This document shows positions 11,681 through 24,136 of a stretch of DNA of 64,000 nt, one piece after another; within the stretch, counting starts at the first letter, position 1, and each line of letters begins with the position of its first letter. The translations under genes and the position numbers were made by a program. The notes beneath the pieces were generated by a model. It made no database searches. It had not been told where the DNA came from and saw nothing but the letters and a program-made list of their open reading frames with translations. Source of the stretch: Casuarina equisetifolia. Its lineage: Eukaryota; Streptophyta; Magnoliopsida; Fagales; Casuarinaceae. The stretch spans positions 21,956,682 through 22,020,681 of the forward strand of contig CM052360.1 in assembly GCA_028551475.1 (NCBI GenBank), in the 5' to 3' direction.

Positions 11681-14549
11681 TTTTATATTGCAAACAAAGC
11701 ATTCGAGATATTGGTGCTTGATTACGTAGGCAAAAGCACTTGAGATGCTAGTGCTTGATTAAGTAAACAAAGCACTTGAGATACAAATGATTGATTACGT
11801 GTGTGAGGAAGAAGTGGCACGACTCTAAATGGCCACTCAAATGCAATTACCCTCGCCAATCACCGCAAACCACCCCCACGCCCACCCACCCCCCCTTCCT
11901 GCCCCAACCCCCCACTATGTATTCATGCATATTAACAAAAGTATATATCTATATTTACCCTTGCTCTATGACTACATACAGCTGCCCTCCATTATTTGGT
12001 GCGTTCCGATGACGACGACTCCATTAGGCATTGACGTAGCTGCCTTCCTCGTACGAGCCTTGTGGCTGCTCCTAGAATGTAGATCATAATTGTCACAATA
12101 TACAGTTCCCTTTAGGTTCTGAATTTGGTAAGGCACAAATCATGATCCCATTATCCATTTTATGGTTGCGTTCACTTATTGGCTTAACAATTATTGCAGT
12201 CGGCATCACTTGAAAGGCACTTTGGTTCTCCGTCGACTATAGACGTAAATCCGGTCTAAGTTAATTCGTCAAACAGTCATCAAACGCAGAACAGAGGCAT
12301 TCATGGAATCCCGTCGACTATAGACCGACTGTTTTCGATTTTTGAGATTAATATACAGATACGTTTTCTTATGAATTCGAGGCTGCGATTCCATTGTATT
12401 TTAATCATCGAGAAATAGTGCATTCTCCTCTATTGTGCAGTTGTTTTTGTGGGTTGTGTTAGGCTCCTGAGAAAATTCCTCTGTGATTTTGGGTTTCTTT
12501 CTCTATGAACAGAAATTTCGTCTGAATCAAAACATTGATTTTAAAAAGCGTCGATCGTTGAGACTCGGATGGCTTAGAACCCCGCAGGCTTTCAGAGTTA
12601 TATTATTGATGGGTCCCACGTTCTGTCGCACGCATTTACAACAGTTGCTCCGATTGTTCTTTTCTGAAGATGGCCGCTTTTGTTTTGAAACGGAAGACAA
12701 ATGCGTCGAAAGTGACACTCTTTACCACGTGGCTTAACGATGCTCTGCTGGGGCGATAGTGAGATAAGAAACTAAAAGGCCAAGATCCTGAAATTGGTGT
12801 AGTCTTGATCCATCAAAGAATTGGATTTTTCAATTTCATAATAAAAGGTACAGTAAGCTGACACCCGACTATAACATCAAATGCAAGTTGCTAGAAGTTT
12901 CAGCAAACAATTGCCGGTAATGCTTAACACTTCTTTCACATTTTCAAGGTTCATATTACGTTTTTGAAGTTTTCCTTTCCACTGTTATATGTAAAGAGAA
13001 AAATCCCCCCAAATAAAAACATTAGTGTAAGATTTAATAACTTGAAAACTTTGATAAATTTTTAAAGATATTATCAAAGTTGGATTTGGGAGATAACACC
13101 TCCTACAAAAACCTGTAACCTAAAGTGTTTTGCAAAGGATCTTTGAATTTTTAAGATAGAACATGAAATTCACATTAAGAATTGTGTGGTAAAAGTTTCA
13201 TATTTTTTTAAAATTATGTTAACAATATTATTTAAAACTCTTGGATATGAACTAACTTTTATTTAATTGCTTGATAATTGTTAGTCTTCTTAGTCAATGC
13301 AAATTGTTAAATTACGAGTAGCTGCTCTGCTCCTTCCCCAAAGCTTCCAATCAATTTATTTTATCTCATCTTATTAAGCAAACTTTTTGTTTTATCATTT
13401 TGCTATGGAAGTCTCCCTTGGTAGGCAATTAAGATATTTGAAACGGTAGATAAATTGTCTTCTAGTGTTAACAACTACCACTACTTGGCATGCGATATTA
13501 TCTTGAAGGAAAATAATCACCTAAAAGCTAATCCATCAATATAAATAAAATGTAAATCCAAAAGGTCCCTTAGAATAGTTGTGCTCTATGTTCAGTCCCC
13601 CAAAGCTATTTACCTTATTTATTTGCATGCTGTCTTTGTTATATTTGGGCAATAAAGGAGCCGAGGGAAGCATTATTTGATTCCTCTAATGACTTATTAT
13701 TTAATAAAACAAGTAGTTTTCCAATTGTTCTCTCAACTGAATTGTTTCTAAAGATAGTCAATAACATTTTTCCCACTTGGGAGTTATTGTTGGAAACATT
13801 AAAGTTAATGGGAAAGTTGTATTATCAAAAAATTTCCGAAACTCCCTCTAAGTGTGTTTCATATTCTAACATTAGTCTAAATTTATACTGTGTCTACTAA
13901 ATTACCCAAAACACCCATCCAAGCTTTAGTAAAACTTATACCATGGTCTCGATTTATACTATAAATCTTATGATCATCCTTGTAAAAAATTTGAAATAAG
14001 CAACTTTTGCAAAAGTAAGAAAAATAAGGCATAAATACTTATATAACTTAAAATAACTAAATAAAAGAATCATCCAAGGGCCTTCTCCAAATTATTTTAA
14101 ACTTCATCCCCTCATCTCACTCATATTCTTCATGGCTTACTTTTTCCCAAAATCTAAGCAGGATAATATTGCTGAAATTCACCTCTCTTTGATCAATCTT
14201 AAAACAAGAAGTCAAAAATGGTGAAAGTATGTGCCGGTATGGCTATAACGTTAGCTATGAAGCTCAATGAAGTTAACTACTTGAGCACTACAGAAATACA
14301 ACAAATTGCATGATTTCTTAATAATTGTTTTTTTTTTCCCTTAACACCAATTCTAGAGACGCAAAGGTGAAGTGATAAAGCATCAAGACAACAAAATGGT
14401 TCCACCTATAATGAAATAAAGTTATGTACAAACATCACAATTAGGTTAAAAGTCTTCAAATTTCACTCAAAATAATATTTTTTTAGGAAAATCACTTAGA
14501 ATCTTTAATTCATATTCGATGCTTAACAACAATTTATGTAACTAAGTAC

Positions 14550-15610
14550 CAAACAACAAAGACTTTGGCCACAAATGACAACAAAAAAATCAGCTTAACA
14601 ATATAAGATCAAATCAAATGACTAAAAGAGGAACACCTGAAAGTGGTGTCGAAAAGAATTCGTCGTTAACCGTAAAAAATATGGGTTTGTTGGCACTCCT
14701 GTCGAAGAGCGGGTAGTGATTGAACTAATGACGATAAAAATTACGAGGATAGGTTGGAAAGCGTGCAGTTGGTCGTCCTTCCAAGAACAGGTCGTAAAGC
14801 AAGCACATTGAAAAATATTATTTCTTTTCTTCTATTCGATTCTTTATTGGTAAGCTTTTTATTTCATAATTAAGCCATGATGAGAAACAAAAGTAGCTCC
14901 GTGTTTAATATGGATATCATCAAAGCTTCACATTATTCCATCCACTAGTTTTACCTTTGATTAAAAAAAACTAGTTCCACATCCGTTCCATTCACTCACT
15001 TTATCGAATAATTTCTAAGCGCACTTGATGGTGCTTCCTTGGAAAGGCGTCATGTTTGAACTCAACGACAACTAAAACTAAGAGGATAGGCTGAAAAGTA
15101 TACAAGTGGTCGTCTAAAAAAACTCATGGTATAAATTTCATGAAAATAGGCTGGAAAGCATGAAGACTCAAAACTATTATTTGTTTCCTTGTTCATCATC
15201 TTTCCATTTGATATGGATGGCTCTTTATCAATTAATTCAAGGGCTGAATATTTCTTTTTCAAGCCACACTTAGGAGTGTTAGAAGGCCTAAATGTTCCAA
15301 GCTCATAATACAACTCTAGGGTGTTTGAGTGAGTACGAGTCAAACTTTTATGTTCTTGATTGGTAGTATAGGCTAGCAAATTAGTTGTGCATGTTTGAGT
15401 TAGCACAACTAGTTTCCTTTTTGTTCAAAGTACTTCCAATTTCTTTCCTTTTGTGACGTAATTACCCTCATTATTGTGGGAACTTTATGTCAATTTTGAT
15501 TATATTGATGTGTGCATTCAATAAAACTACTATTATGATTCAATTTTTATATTGCAACATTTGTCTTAATTCAAATATCTTCAACTAGAAAAATTAAGTG
15601 TTTTGATTTG
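14550..15610. repeat. Repeat block Q, copy 2 (full length)
   Basis: Matches 32400-31200 inverted along its whole length, including 'attgtgggaactttatgt' at about 15472, and 9540-10170 directly over its first part. An open frame of 114 codons on the minus strand (15062-15406) is not conserved in the inverted copy, so it is not annotated as a gene. Confidence 0.75.
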
Positions 15611-16118
15611 ACATACCTAACTTTAAATCTTTGTATTGGCCACACATTTATAGTTACATTCTAAATGTGTAAATGCTACTATGTTGATTACTCGAGAGAA
15701 GAAAGACACCTATATAAAGTGATCTTCTCAAATTACCTTATTCTACACATTCTTCATATTCTCCTAAAATACTCTCATTTACTCTTCCTCTAACCTTCCT
15801 CTCATAGTAATCTTGGTTGAAAACTGACTCAATTCTAAGCCAAGAGTTGAGCACTAAATGTGCATACTTTAAGTGCATTACATAAATACCTAACTCAAAA
15901 GCTAATTTAAAAATTAAATGACACTTCCTTTATTTAAGCTTTACTATAAGTGATCATGATTTTATATAAGACTTTCATCTTGTATACAAAAAGGTCATTA
16001 ATGATATTTTGAGGAACACTTTGATTGTCCATCAGATTTTAAGAGGAAACGTGTCTAAGGTTTAGAATGTGACTTCAAGTCATATACTAAAGGTAAATTG
16101 TTGATGTAGCGATCATCA
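15611..16118. other. Spacer with a TATA-like motif and a short dispersed repeat
   Basis: 'acacctatataaagtg' near 15706 is a good TATA motif followed by pyrimidine-rich sequence, as in a promoter or the R region of an LTR. 15885-16075 repeats sequence found near 10250. No gene follows. Confidence 0.3.
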
Positions 16119-16730
16119 TCATGGCTCACCATATAAATTTATACAGTTGGTAATTCTAGATATAAGTAGGGAACAGACATACAGACAAAGAGTGAGAAGA
16201 GGAGAAAAAGAAGAAGAAAAAGAGAAAAAACAAGACAGCCTGTAAAGAATCTTACGATAAGATTGATCACAAAACTCTGTTGCCTTTCCTTTTCTCTTCT
16301 TCTCATCGTTTGTTTGTCTTTGTGTCTGATTACCTCTTTGTCTTCCTTCCTTGATATAATACAAATATTATTATTGTTTAAAAATCACTAATAATAATGC
16401 ACCGCACTTCTCTCTCCCTCTCCTCCGTTGTGTCTCCCTACCTATGCATGAGCAGATCTAGATACTATCAAATGTATATATTTATATGGTGCGTGCTGAG
16501 CACAACAAAAATTTAACTTTTCTATATGACTTCAAGAAGTCTTTAATAAAAGTGCACTAGCCCTCCACCCCTCTCTCTCCCTCTCTTACTATTCTTGCAC
16601 ATTGTCAAGGAAGAAAGAGATAGAAACAAACAGACATACAGGCAAGCAATGAGACGAAGAGCAACAAAGACAGCCTGTAGAACGGATCACAAGATAAGAC
16701 CTACAACCTGTAGTTTTGTTTTGTCTGTCT
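16119..16730. repeat. Imperfect direct duplication (about 0.2-0.3 kb units)
   Basis: Two segments share 'acagacatacag', a purine-rich stretch, 'agacagcctgta' and 'gatcacaa' (about 16165-16280 and 16630-16700). Both are next to pyrimidine-rich 'ctctctccctctc' stretches. They are noncoding and diverged. Confidence 0.5.
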
Positions 16731-16779
16731 TATTTTAAGATCTTTTCCAGCGAAGGTAAGGAATTTCAACCCCCTATTT

Positions 16780-17480
16780 ATTGTCCTTGATACCATACAA
16801 GGAGACTTATCATTATTTTGCTTGTAATAACAAAATAAAAGGCCAAATTGGTGAAATAGTCTTGGTCCTTTAAAGAATTGTTTAATTTCATAATGAAGAA
16901 TACGGTGAGCTTTCACATAAAAGACAAGGTTGTCGTTTGGCTATTACATCAAACACCAGTAATTTTCCAACCACTAAAGCAGTATCGTTGGGAATTTCAG
17001 CGAAACAGTATCGTAATGATTGACACTAATTTACATTTTCAAATTCATATTTCACATTTTTTATTTCCCTTCCACAGTTATATTCAAGGACGAAGATCAT
17101 ATTTGTAATAAATTCTAATATAACCAGAAAGCCCCTGAATAAAAATAGCAGTTTAGGATTTAGCAACTTGAAAAGCTGAAATATTTTGCATTCGAAGGTC
17201 TTAGAAACATTTAATTAAGACATATAAACTCATTTGACTAGAAAGCCTCAAATAGAAACAGCAGTTTAAGGTTTAGCACTTTGAAAAGCTGTAACACTTT
17301 GTAGTACGAAGTCTACAAAGCTTACAGACATTTTATTTAGACATATAGCATAGTAGAGATCTGGCTAGAAAGCCCCAAATGAAAACACTAATTTAAAGTT
17401 TAACAGCTTGAAAATCTGTAATATTTTACAGTCCCAAGTCTTCAAAGCTTACAAACATTTTATTTAGATATAAAGGACAA
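16780..17480. repeat. Diverged extra copy of block F with three tandem units
   Basis: 16850-17100 resembles 12790-13010 and 22640-22850 (shared 'aaagaattg', 'aatttcataat', 'acatcaaa', 'ttccactgttatat'-like). It then continues into three diverged tandem units starting near 17122, 17236 and 17363. Each unit runs from 'ctagaaagcccc.aat' through 'caacttgaaaagctg' to 'acattttatttagacatat'. In units 1-3 of the cluster this motif occurs once. Confidence 0.6.
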
Positions 17481-18740
17481 TGGGAGCTAATGTAGGAGTG
17501 ACCCATCATTGACGATTATCCATAAAACTCATAATTTCCTGGCGCCTTTTCCATTTTTAGATGGCTGTTCTGCATCATATCAACAAACTTGTTAGATAAA
17601 ATTAAAATTTAAAAAGGGGGTGCGGGGGGTGCGGGGGTGCAGAGGGGATACCCTCATTCAAATAAAACTTGGCACAAGTTCATTTTGTGATAGGCAATTG
17701 GTATGCCTATTTAGTTCCATAGTAAGTGTTGTGGACTGCAAACTTTTGAGCCCAATCCCCAAAGGTTATTGATAAGTGACTTTTGAAAGATGAATCCAAA
17801 TGAACATTAACATTTGTCCTATTTCCTAATGGACAATGCTATAGAGAGAAAGATGCTAGTGCCTTTGCAATATCTTATCACTAAGATAAATACTTAATTT
17901 GCCTTAAAAAAAAACACGTTCCAAATTTAATGGCTTAAGATGTAAAATCATTAAAAGAGTCATATTAATGTTCAAATGCGAGTAGAAGGAATTTACTTAA
18001 AGGGACCATATTCCTGTGGCCTTCATTGTCTTGATCAACTTCTCTAATTAAACTATCATCATTAGCTTGAACACTACTAATGCCTCAACAACCAAAAATT
18101 ATCTTATGTAAAACATTTGATAATTATCCATTTTTCGACACATGCTTAAATGAAAAGCTTCATATGTATTATTTACACGGGAAATGTAAACTATTAAAGA
18201 ATACTACAGTGAAATAGGTAAAATATACAATTTCAGGTGAACTTAAAAAAGAAATTTCACGGATAGATTGACCTTCGAAAAACAGCTAACCAGGTTAATG
18301 GAAAATGCAACAAACGAACGTAGCTGCATCCTCTATTACAACTATAAGTTCATAACATCAACGAAATAACCCTTTTCAAGATTTATTTTGGCTAACCAAG
18401 ATTTTCGAAACCCCTCTTCTGACATGGCATCGGCGGTTTATCTTCTCCATCAAACAATGAATGTTGAAAAAGCAAAAATAGTAAATGATGTGGATTCAAA
18501 TATCCTAAATTGGGCAACATTAGCAACCAGACGTGTAATACATCTGACTCATATAAAGCAATAGCAATCATGCATTCAAGTATGAAACAAATGAAGCAGT
18601 TAATTGAAGCAAAAATAAAAGATGAGCACCACTGAATCGGGAAGAAGAAAAAGAAAAAGATGAAAAAATATGAACAAAAGAAAATTTGATGATAATAGAA
18701 TATAAGAGAAAGAAAATAAACAACACCTCGGAAAATCGAG
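17481..18740. other. Spacer, nothing recognised
   Basis: It contains a G-rich run near 17616-17648 and otherwise AT-rich sequence. Further exons of the adjacent minus-strand gene could lie here, but I could not define any. Confidence 0.35.
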
Positions 18741-18742
18741 TA

Positions 18743-19543
18743 TTAACCATGAAACAAATTTCTACCTCTTGTTATCCCTGAAGCTTGCATTTGGTAGTCC
18801 AATTCGTCCACCATAGCTTTTGGTACTTCCAATTTAATTTTCTTGCTCGTTTGGTCGGCCAATTTTCCAAACACCTTTTTCAGAATATTTATTATCTCAT
18901 CTTTCGTTTTTGCACCGTTTTTACCATTTACCTAACAGCACAAAGAGAGAGATAAAAGGTCCATCAGTACGAATAATAGATTTAATATTTTGAAGGGGAG
19001 CGACAATAGTCAGCGTCAAGCATCAATACGCTTTTCAAACAAACAGAAAACTGAATGGTGCAATCCTGCACGTAAGAGTTTTGTCAGGTTCATAATATTC
19101 TCCCTCCTTCTCTGTCTAGCTCAGTATGCTTTTTATCTTTTAAGATCTGTTTGTGCACTTGTACTCACCAGATCACCCATCTTTTGTAGCATAGAACCAT
19201 CATCGTTGGCACCAGAAGCACCCCGGGAAACATTAGAGGAAGAAGCAGGGGTATCAGAAGATGTCTAACAACACAAAAGAGAGATATTATTTATGTCAAC
19301 AGTAATAAAAAGATTCGGTACTTGGAGGAATACAAAATAAAATAAAAATTAGATGATAATGAAATAAAAAACAAAGACAACAAACACCACACCACGTCAA
19401 GCAATTGTACTTGCCTTCTTTACCTTTCCTTTGTTCCGCTGATCGGTAGAAATACCGTTTCCGACCATGATGCAGTACAGAGAATTCAGCCAGATCAAGT
19501 TGGTAGAACGATATTTGTTGGAAGGCCCTCGTTTACTCTTATA
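18743..19543 (-). CDS. Putative small multi-exon gene of unknown family
   Basis: I do not recognise the product. On the minus strand three segments splice in a consistent phase 0. Exon a begins at 19543 after an acceptor 'ctacag', contains an ATG at 19468 and ends at 19424 before GTAAAG. Exon b is 19264-19169 (TSSDTPASSSNVSR..., Ser-rich, with GTGAGT after it). Exon c starts at 18931 after 'gttag' and runs VNGKNGAKTKDEIINILKKV through FGKLADQTSKK to TAA at 18743, unless it is spliced at AGAG|GTAGAA. From the ATG this gives 109 residues: a Ser/Gly-rich front and a Lys-rich, probably helical back half. A homologous but broken locus with the same exon borders lies at 30243-31253. Conserved borders argue for a real gene. 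The upstream part of exon a is also conserved, so the true start may lie further upstream. No expression evidence is available. Confidence 0.4.
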
Positions 19544-20470
19544 CTGTAGAGATATCGAGGAAGCAAGTAGAAAAAGAAAAAAGAGGAGAAAAAGAAAAAC
19601 AATATGTCAAATTATGAAGATATTATTTTTGCTTAATAGAAAATTGTACATGAATTTTGTTTATAAAGAAATACAAGGATTCAAAGAAAAAAAATGCTGG
19701 AACCTAGAACAATTTTGAGAAAAATTACAAGACCTATAATCCAGAAAGAAAATTTTAAAACCTACTACAATTAGGGAAAGAAAAGTATTATAGTATTGTA
19801 GAACAAACCTAATGGGGTATAACACCCCAATAAATTTTATATCTACGTCTATGAGTATATTCTCCACAATCCTCTCAAGTTGATGTTTTGTTTTTTCAAA
19901 AATCAAGTTTGCAAAATAAATGTTAGTGGATTAAAGGCCTATTTCAAAATTTGGCATTAAGCCAACTAAGATTTCAGGCATAATGACCCATGTAATTCTC
20001 GTTTTTAGGGGTAATGTCATTTTTTAATTATTAGTTGAAAAATCTTCTGGATCATCTTCTTTCTTTTCATTTTTTTTGCTTCAATATGCTAAAAATTACA
20101 GAGGAAGCAAGAAAAAAGTAGGAAAGAAGGAAAACTATGGTAGCATTGGTAATATTATTCTTGTTTAAAGGAAAACTATACATGAACTCTATATATATAT
20201 CTTTCACGAAACTATAGGAACTAAATAAAAAAAATTATGTTATCTACTACAATCAAAAAATGAAATTATAAAACCTACAAAAATTAGGAAAGAAAATTGT
20301 GAAACCTACTATAATCAAGGCACATATATATATTCTACTCCACATGATAAGAATTCATGATATAACTAACCTAATGGATCATAAAGCTCCAGTAGGTTGA
20401 ACAACTAAATATATGCGTCTTTCTAAACATATACTAGGTGAGGGATGAGAGTGGTCATGGGAGCATGGCT

Positions 20471-20478
20471 ATTTATAG
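20471..20478 (-). promoter_or_regulatory. TATA motif upstream of the unknown small gene, unit 2
   Basis: On the minus strand CCTCTATAAATAGCC precedes the putative gene at 19543 by about 0.93 kb. The same motif and spacing occur in unit 3 (29282 to 30243). If it is used, the first exon is noncoding and a leader intron ends at 'ctacag'. Confidence 0.4.
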
Positions 20479-20699
20479 AGGCAAGATAGTAAACAAGTAC
20501 ATGCTTCCACTATCACGAAGACTTAGTCAGTTTGTTTGAAGAGGGAATCTTTCCTTAACACTCCTATACACATACATTAAATATTTGTCCAAATTTGACC
20601 ATTTGGCATTGCAAGATAAACAATCATAATCTTCATTTGAAAGGTATACATTATTTGCTTTTACCTATATTTCTGTAATTATTGTTTGCCTAGAATTGT

Positions 20700-21200
20700 T
20701 TCTTAAGATAGTTCACCACATTCTTAGTTAGTACTTAGTAAAAACATTAGGATCTACAGGAGGGTTGGATCCAAACACAACATTCGCTATTGTGATGAGA
20801 CCTGGGTCCTGGCTATTGATACTCGAAAAGGCAATCGCATTGGTATTTTTGACATTAAATTGGAAGTGAATGAAACCAACTAAGAACACAAAGCTATCTT
20901 CTACATTTATAACTTTGGCGATGAGCCGGTTAGGGTTGGATGTGTCGAAACCAAATTAAAAGTATCCCCCACAATGACAAAGATTTCGGTGCTACGAGGG
21001 TGAGTACGAGGAGGATTGAGGCAATATGGTGCAATGACTGCGAGTCAAATATATACCCAATATGTTGAGACCTGCTATCTGCCCACGTGACATTCGAATG
21101 GAGCGGATTTGGGCGTGGAATGCTCAGCCCCGATAAGAAGAAATCCTTGGCAGCAACGAGGTTTGGGTCCTTGCAGGGCATTCCGTTGAAGGAAAGAATT
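20700..21200 (-). pseudogene. Germin-like protein (cupin) pseudogene, unit 2
   Basis: The minus-strand reading gives NGMPCKDPNLVAAKDFFLSG, GLSIP, then after a small deletion and frameshifts NPPRTHPRSTEIFVIV, then in a shifted frame FDTSNPNRLIAKVINVEDSF, VFLVGFIHFQF, SQDPGLITIANVVFGSNPP and a stop after NVFTKY. Unlike the unit 1 and 3 relics, this copy keeps the full region between the two cupin motifs. The signal-peptide exon is absent. Frames change at least twice, so it is dead, but it is the best guide to the ancestral protein: a secreted, metal-binding cell-wall cupin. Confidence 0.85.
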
Positions 21201-24136
21201 TTATTTTTAGTGGATAAAATAAAAAAAGGCAATGCATAAGAACGCATATTTATTTATGAACATTAAATTTTTCATATCAATATTTTACTATATTATAATT
21301 AGAAGATTCCAAATTTAATCTTTTTAAATGAATTATAGTATTGGATATATCTTTAAATTTTTATATTTTCTTATTTTTAAATGAATAAACATTCATATTT
21401 ATAAATAATAAAAAAAACCCTAGATATTAGTGCCTGATTACGTAAACAAAGCACTCGAGATATTAGTGCTTGGTTGCGGGTAAGGCAGAAATAATAAATG
21501 GCCATGTGGAATGACTCTTAAAAGTCACTCATAATGCACCCACCCTCAACAACTACCATGGCACGTGTATTCATGCATATTAACAAATGTACATTTTATA
21601 TAGCACGATCCGATAACGGCGACTCCATGATGCATTGACCTAGCTGCCTTCCACGTACGAGCCTTGTGGCTGCTCCTAGAATGATGTAGATTGTAATTGT
21701 CACAACATGCAATTGTATTTGGGTTCTGAATTTGGTAACGCAACAAATCATAATTCCATCATCCCACTTTCGGATTGCCCTACTCTATTGACTTAAAAAT
21801 TATTGCAGTCAGCATTACAAGAACCCAATAGCGCAAGCCATGAAAGGCACTTCGCTTCTCCGTCAAGCAACTTAAATCTGATCTGAATTAATTTAATCGA
21901 TAGCATTTCTTAGGTAAGAAACTGACAGCAACTCAAAACCTTTCTCATGGCATACGATTACGCTATCTTCAACGGTTATCATTCGGCCTCATCTTTTCAG
22001 TTATCTCTTTTGATCAAGTGGTCTTATCTCCTTTGGAAAAATCAGAGGTTAATGGCTTACCTTCTCAGATGATTTGCCAAACATTCGCCAAATACAGAAC
22101 AGAGGCATTCATGGAATCCCCTCGGCAATAGAGTCATTTTTTGGATTTTTCAGATCAATGCACGGATTACTTTTTCTTATGAATTTGCCTAGCTTAAGAC
22201 TATAATTAGGCTGAGATTCCATCTTATTTTAATACTCGAGAAACAGTGCAATCTCTCTAATGTGCAGGTTGTTTTTCTGGATTGTGTTTGGCCCTGAGAA
22301 AAATCCTGTGTGATATTCTCGGCGCTTTTGGGTTTCTTTCTCTATAGACAGGATCTTCGTCTAAATCAAAACCTTTATTTAAAAAAATTGGATCGTAGAG
22401 ACTCGGAAGGCTTAGGCTTTGGGAGTTATATTATTGATGGGTCCCACACTCTGTCCCACGCATTTACTAGAACACCACCTACTCCATCGTTCTTTTCTGG
22501 AACTGGCTGCTTTTGTTCTGAAATGAAAGACAAAACGCATCAAAAGTCACCGTCTTTAACACGTGGCTTAGTAATGCTCTTCCAGGGCGATAGTATGCGA
22601 TAAGAACCTAAAAAGCCAAGTTCCCTGAAATTTCTGTAGTCTTGGTCCATCAAAGAATTGGATTTTTAATTTCGTAATAAAAGGTAAAGTAAGCTGACGT
22701 TCGACAATAACATCAAATGCAAGTTGCTAGAAATTTCGGCAAACAATTGCCGGTAATGATTAACACTTCTTTCGCATTTTCAAGGTTCATAATATGTTTT
22801 TTAAGTTTTCCTCTCCACTGTTATATATAAAGACCAAAATCCCCGCAAATAAAAGCATCACTGTAAGATTTAATAACTTGAAAAGCTCTTAACGTTTTAA
22901 AGTTCAGGGACTTCAAACGCTAGAACATTTTTCACTACAAAGAGACAAAGTCAACTTTTGAGTAAAAATATTATCAAAGTCGGATTTGGGAGATTACACC
23001 TCCTACAGAAACCCGTAACCTAAAGTGTTTTGCAAAGGATCTTTGAATTGCTATGATAGAACATGAAGCCCAAATTAACTTAAAGAGGTACGTTAAGAAT
23101 TAAGTGGTAAAAGTCCCATATTTTTAAATTTTGTTAAAAAAATATTATTTAAAACTCTTGGATAAGAACGATCCTTTATTTAATTGCTTAATGATTGTTA
23201 GTCTTCTTAGTCAATGCAAATGCTTAAATTACGAGCAGCTGCTCTGCTCCTTCCCCAAAGCTTCCAATCATTTTATTCTATCTCATCTTATTAAGCAAAC
23301 CTTTTTATTTTGTCATTTTGCCATGGAAGTCTCCCTTGGTAGGCAATTAAGATATTTGAAAGGGTAGATAAATTGTCTTCTAGCGTCAACAACTAACACT
23401 ACCTGGCATGTGATATTATCTCGAAGGAAAACAATCACCTAAAAGCTAATCCATCAAGATAAATAAAATGTAAATCCAAACGATCCCTTAGAATAATTAT
23501 GGTCTATGTTCAGTCCCCCAAAGCTGTTTACCTCATTTATTTGCATGCTGTCTTTGTTATATTTTGACAATCAAGGAGCCGAGGGAAGCGTTATTTGATT
23601 GGTCTAATGGCTTATTATTTAATAAAACAAATATTTTTGCAATTGTTCTCTCAAACGAGTTGTTTCTAAAGAGAGTCAATAATATTTTTTTCCCACTTGG
23701 GAGTTATTGTTAGAAACATTAGAGTTAATGGGAAAGTTGTATTCTCAAAACATTTCCGAAACCCTTCTAAGTGTGTTTCATATTCTAAAACATTAGTCTC
23801 AATTTATACTATGTTTACTAAATTACCCAAAACACCCATCCAAGTTTTAGTAAAACTTATACTATGGTCTTAATTTATACTTTAAACCTATTGATTATCC
23901 TTGTGAAATTTTTTAGATAAGCAACTTTTGCAAAAGTAAGAAAAAAAAGGTGCAAATGCTTTTATACCTTACAATAACTAAATAAACAAACCATCCAAGG
24001 GCCTTCTCCAAATTATTCTCAACTTCATCTCGTCATCTCACTTGTATTCTTCACAACTCACTTTTTCCCAAAATCTAAGCAGGATAATATTGTTGATATC
24101 TCAAACATGTATCAAGAAACAAAGAGAAGACACATG

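Larger units (their letters stand above)
10440..14150 (-). repeat. Repeat blocks E and F, unit 1
   Basis: E (about 10700-11800) and F (about 11800-14150) match 20140-24120 in direct orientation and 29650-25960 inverted. E holds a germin-like protein relic on the minus strand and a TATA motif at 11037-11045. F is long, noncoding, shared upstream sequence, including a CACGTG near 12725 that is also present at 22562. Three imperfect 39-41-bp tandem units ('gcacttgagat...gcttgatta') lie at about 11702-11805. The small unknown gene found next to E in units 2 and 3 is absent here. Confidence 0.8.
19560..24120 (-). repeat. Repeat blocks E and F, unit 2
   Basis: Matches unit 1 (10440-14150) directly and unit 3 (30200-25960) inverted. 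The first 0.5 kb (19560-20080) is itself a diverged duplicate of the following 20090-20400 ('gaagcaag...aaagaaggaaaa', 'tgtacatgaa'). It contains the minus-strand germin relic at 20700-21200 and shared noncoding F sequence ('tttctttctctat' near 22333, 'tgttttgcaaaggatcttt' near 23026). F ends at 'tctaagcaggataatatt', where LINE sequence follows. Confidence 0.8.

Noticed and set aside
11522-11743. 73-codon plus-strand frame, similar to the 81-codon frame at 28555-28800 on the minus strand
   Set aside because: It is antisense to the germin-like relics. The two peptides look alike only because the DNA is duplicated, and the germin reading explains the sequence better.
15062-15406. 114-codon minus-strand open frame in block Q
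   Set aside because: The inverted copy at 31400-31750 does not keep it, and the composition is that of the repeat.
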